Source: Actinomycetota bacterium
Lineage (GTDB): Bacteria; Actinomycetota; Actinomycetes; S36-B12; UBA10799
NCBI GenBank assembly: GCA_030837445.1
Contig: JAUPKM010000206.1
Location: forward strand, 1 to 5,633
DNA: 5,633 bases
Direction: 5' to 3'
Shown here: positions 5,370 through 5,633 of the stretch, one piece after another
Layout of the letters: each line of letters starts with the position of its first letter
Numbering within the stretch: the stretch's first letter is position 1
Translations under genes and position numbers: made by a program
The notes under the pieces: model-generated
What the model saw: only the letters and a program-made list of their open reading frames with translations
Database searches by the model: none
What the model was told of the DNA's origin: nothing

Positions 5370-5633
5370 CCCGTCCTGCTGACGCCGTTCGCACGGCGGT
5401 GCGAGGGACGCTGAAATCCCTGCCGATCGGCAGCCTGGCCGCCGTGGCCTGCTCCGGCGGGCCCGATTCGGTGGCGCTGGCCGCCGCGAGTGCGGACGTG
5501 GCGGGCGCAGCCGGAGTCAGCTGTGGCGCGGTCGTGGTGGACCACGGACTGCAGACCGATTCCGGGGCCGTCGCGGCCGCTGCGGCGCTGACCTGCGAAG
5601 ACCTCGGTTTGGCCCCGGTGCTGACATTGCGGG
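5366..5633 (+). CDS. tilS: tRNA(Ile)-lysidine synthetase, N-terminal part, 3' truncated by window
   Basis: TilS joins lysine to cytidine 34 of the CAU-anticodon isoleucine tRNA using ATP, releasing AMP and pyrophosphate, so that the tRNA reads AUA instead of AUG. It is cytoplasmic and normally essential. Eighty-nine codons are visible and the frame stays open to the window end. The N-type ATP-pyrophosphatase P-loop SGGPDS is at residues 30-35, preceded by AAVAC. The next strand, VVVDHGLQ (56-63), is the characteristic second motif, as in mycobacterial MesJ/TilS. The start is taken as GTG 5366, which overlaps the TGA of the zincin-like gene in GTGA, suggesting coupled translation. A start at GTG 5399 would leave a shorter N-terminus but remains possible. 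The HNH-free core of this region (ppa, dacB, zincin, tilS) matches mycobacterial order, where hpt follows outside what is visible here. Confidence 0.92.
   Translation, partial: MTRPADAVRTAVRGTLKSLPIGSLAAVACSGGPDSVALAAASADVAGAAGVSCGAVVVDHGLQTDSGAVAAAAALTCEDLGLAPVLTLR

Noticed and set aside
3575..5545. A 656-codon open frame on the minus strand opposite dacB, the zincin-like gene and tilS
   Set aside because: It crosses three convincingly identified plus-strand genes, its product is Arg/Pro/Ser-rich with no recognisable motif, and long antisense frames are expected in high-GC coding DNA.
1..5633. CRISPR array, tRNA or rRNA genes, insertion sequence ends, toxin-antitoxin or phage genes
   Set aside because: No regularly spaced repeats, tRNA-like folds, transposase or terminal inverted repeats were seen. 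The HNH tail alone does not establish a mobile element or defence system.

Overview
The window is a high-GC chromosomal segment from an actinobacterium (Actinomycetota). The grounds are strong G/C bias at codon third positions, frequent GTG starts, an HNH protein tail of the DUF222 type, a 162-residue family I pyrophosphatase very like the mycobacterial one, and the gene order ppa <> dacB > zincin-like protein > tilS, which as I recall it is also the order around Rv3628-Rv3625c in Mycobacterium tuberculosis. I cannot assign a genus.

Layout. Positions 1-411 (+) hold the C-terminal end of an HNH endonuclease-domain protein that begins before the window. A perfect 11-bp inverted repeat spans its stop codon and probably ends transcription. 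Positions 412-610 are a convergent spacer with a doubtful 45-codon ORF and a hairpin. Positions 611-2161 (-) encode an Ntn-hydrolase of the gamma-glutamyltransferase family whose glutamate-binding residues look altered. Sixty bases upstream of it, 2222-2710 (-) encodes inorganic pyrophosphatase, so the two may be co-transcribed. The 149-base divergent spacer 2711-2859 carries a perfect 9-bp dyad. The plus strand then carries an exported D-alanyl-D-alanine carboxypeptidase of the S13/PBP4 family (2860-4314), a zincin-like metallopeptidase homologue of unknown role (4341-5369), and the start of tRNA(Ile)-lysidine synthetase tilS (5366-5633, cut by the window end). tilS overlaps its upstream neighbour by 4 bp.

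How the genes relate. dacB acts on peptidoglycan outside the membrane, tilS modifies a tRNA in the cytoplasm, and the zincin-like protein between them has no settled function. TilS releases pyrophosphate, which Ppa removes, but this is only a loose metabolic link. Most of the right half is conserved core genome. The HNH tail and the gamma-glutamyltransferase-like gene look like the variable side.

I did not find a convincing new multi-gene system. The points most worth a second look are the non-canonical substrate pocket of the gamma-glutamyltransferase homologue, the dyad between ppa and dacB, the possible leaderless start of the zincin-like gene, and the hairpin over the HNH stop codon.
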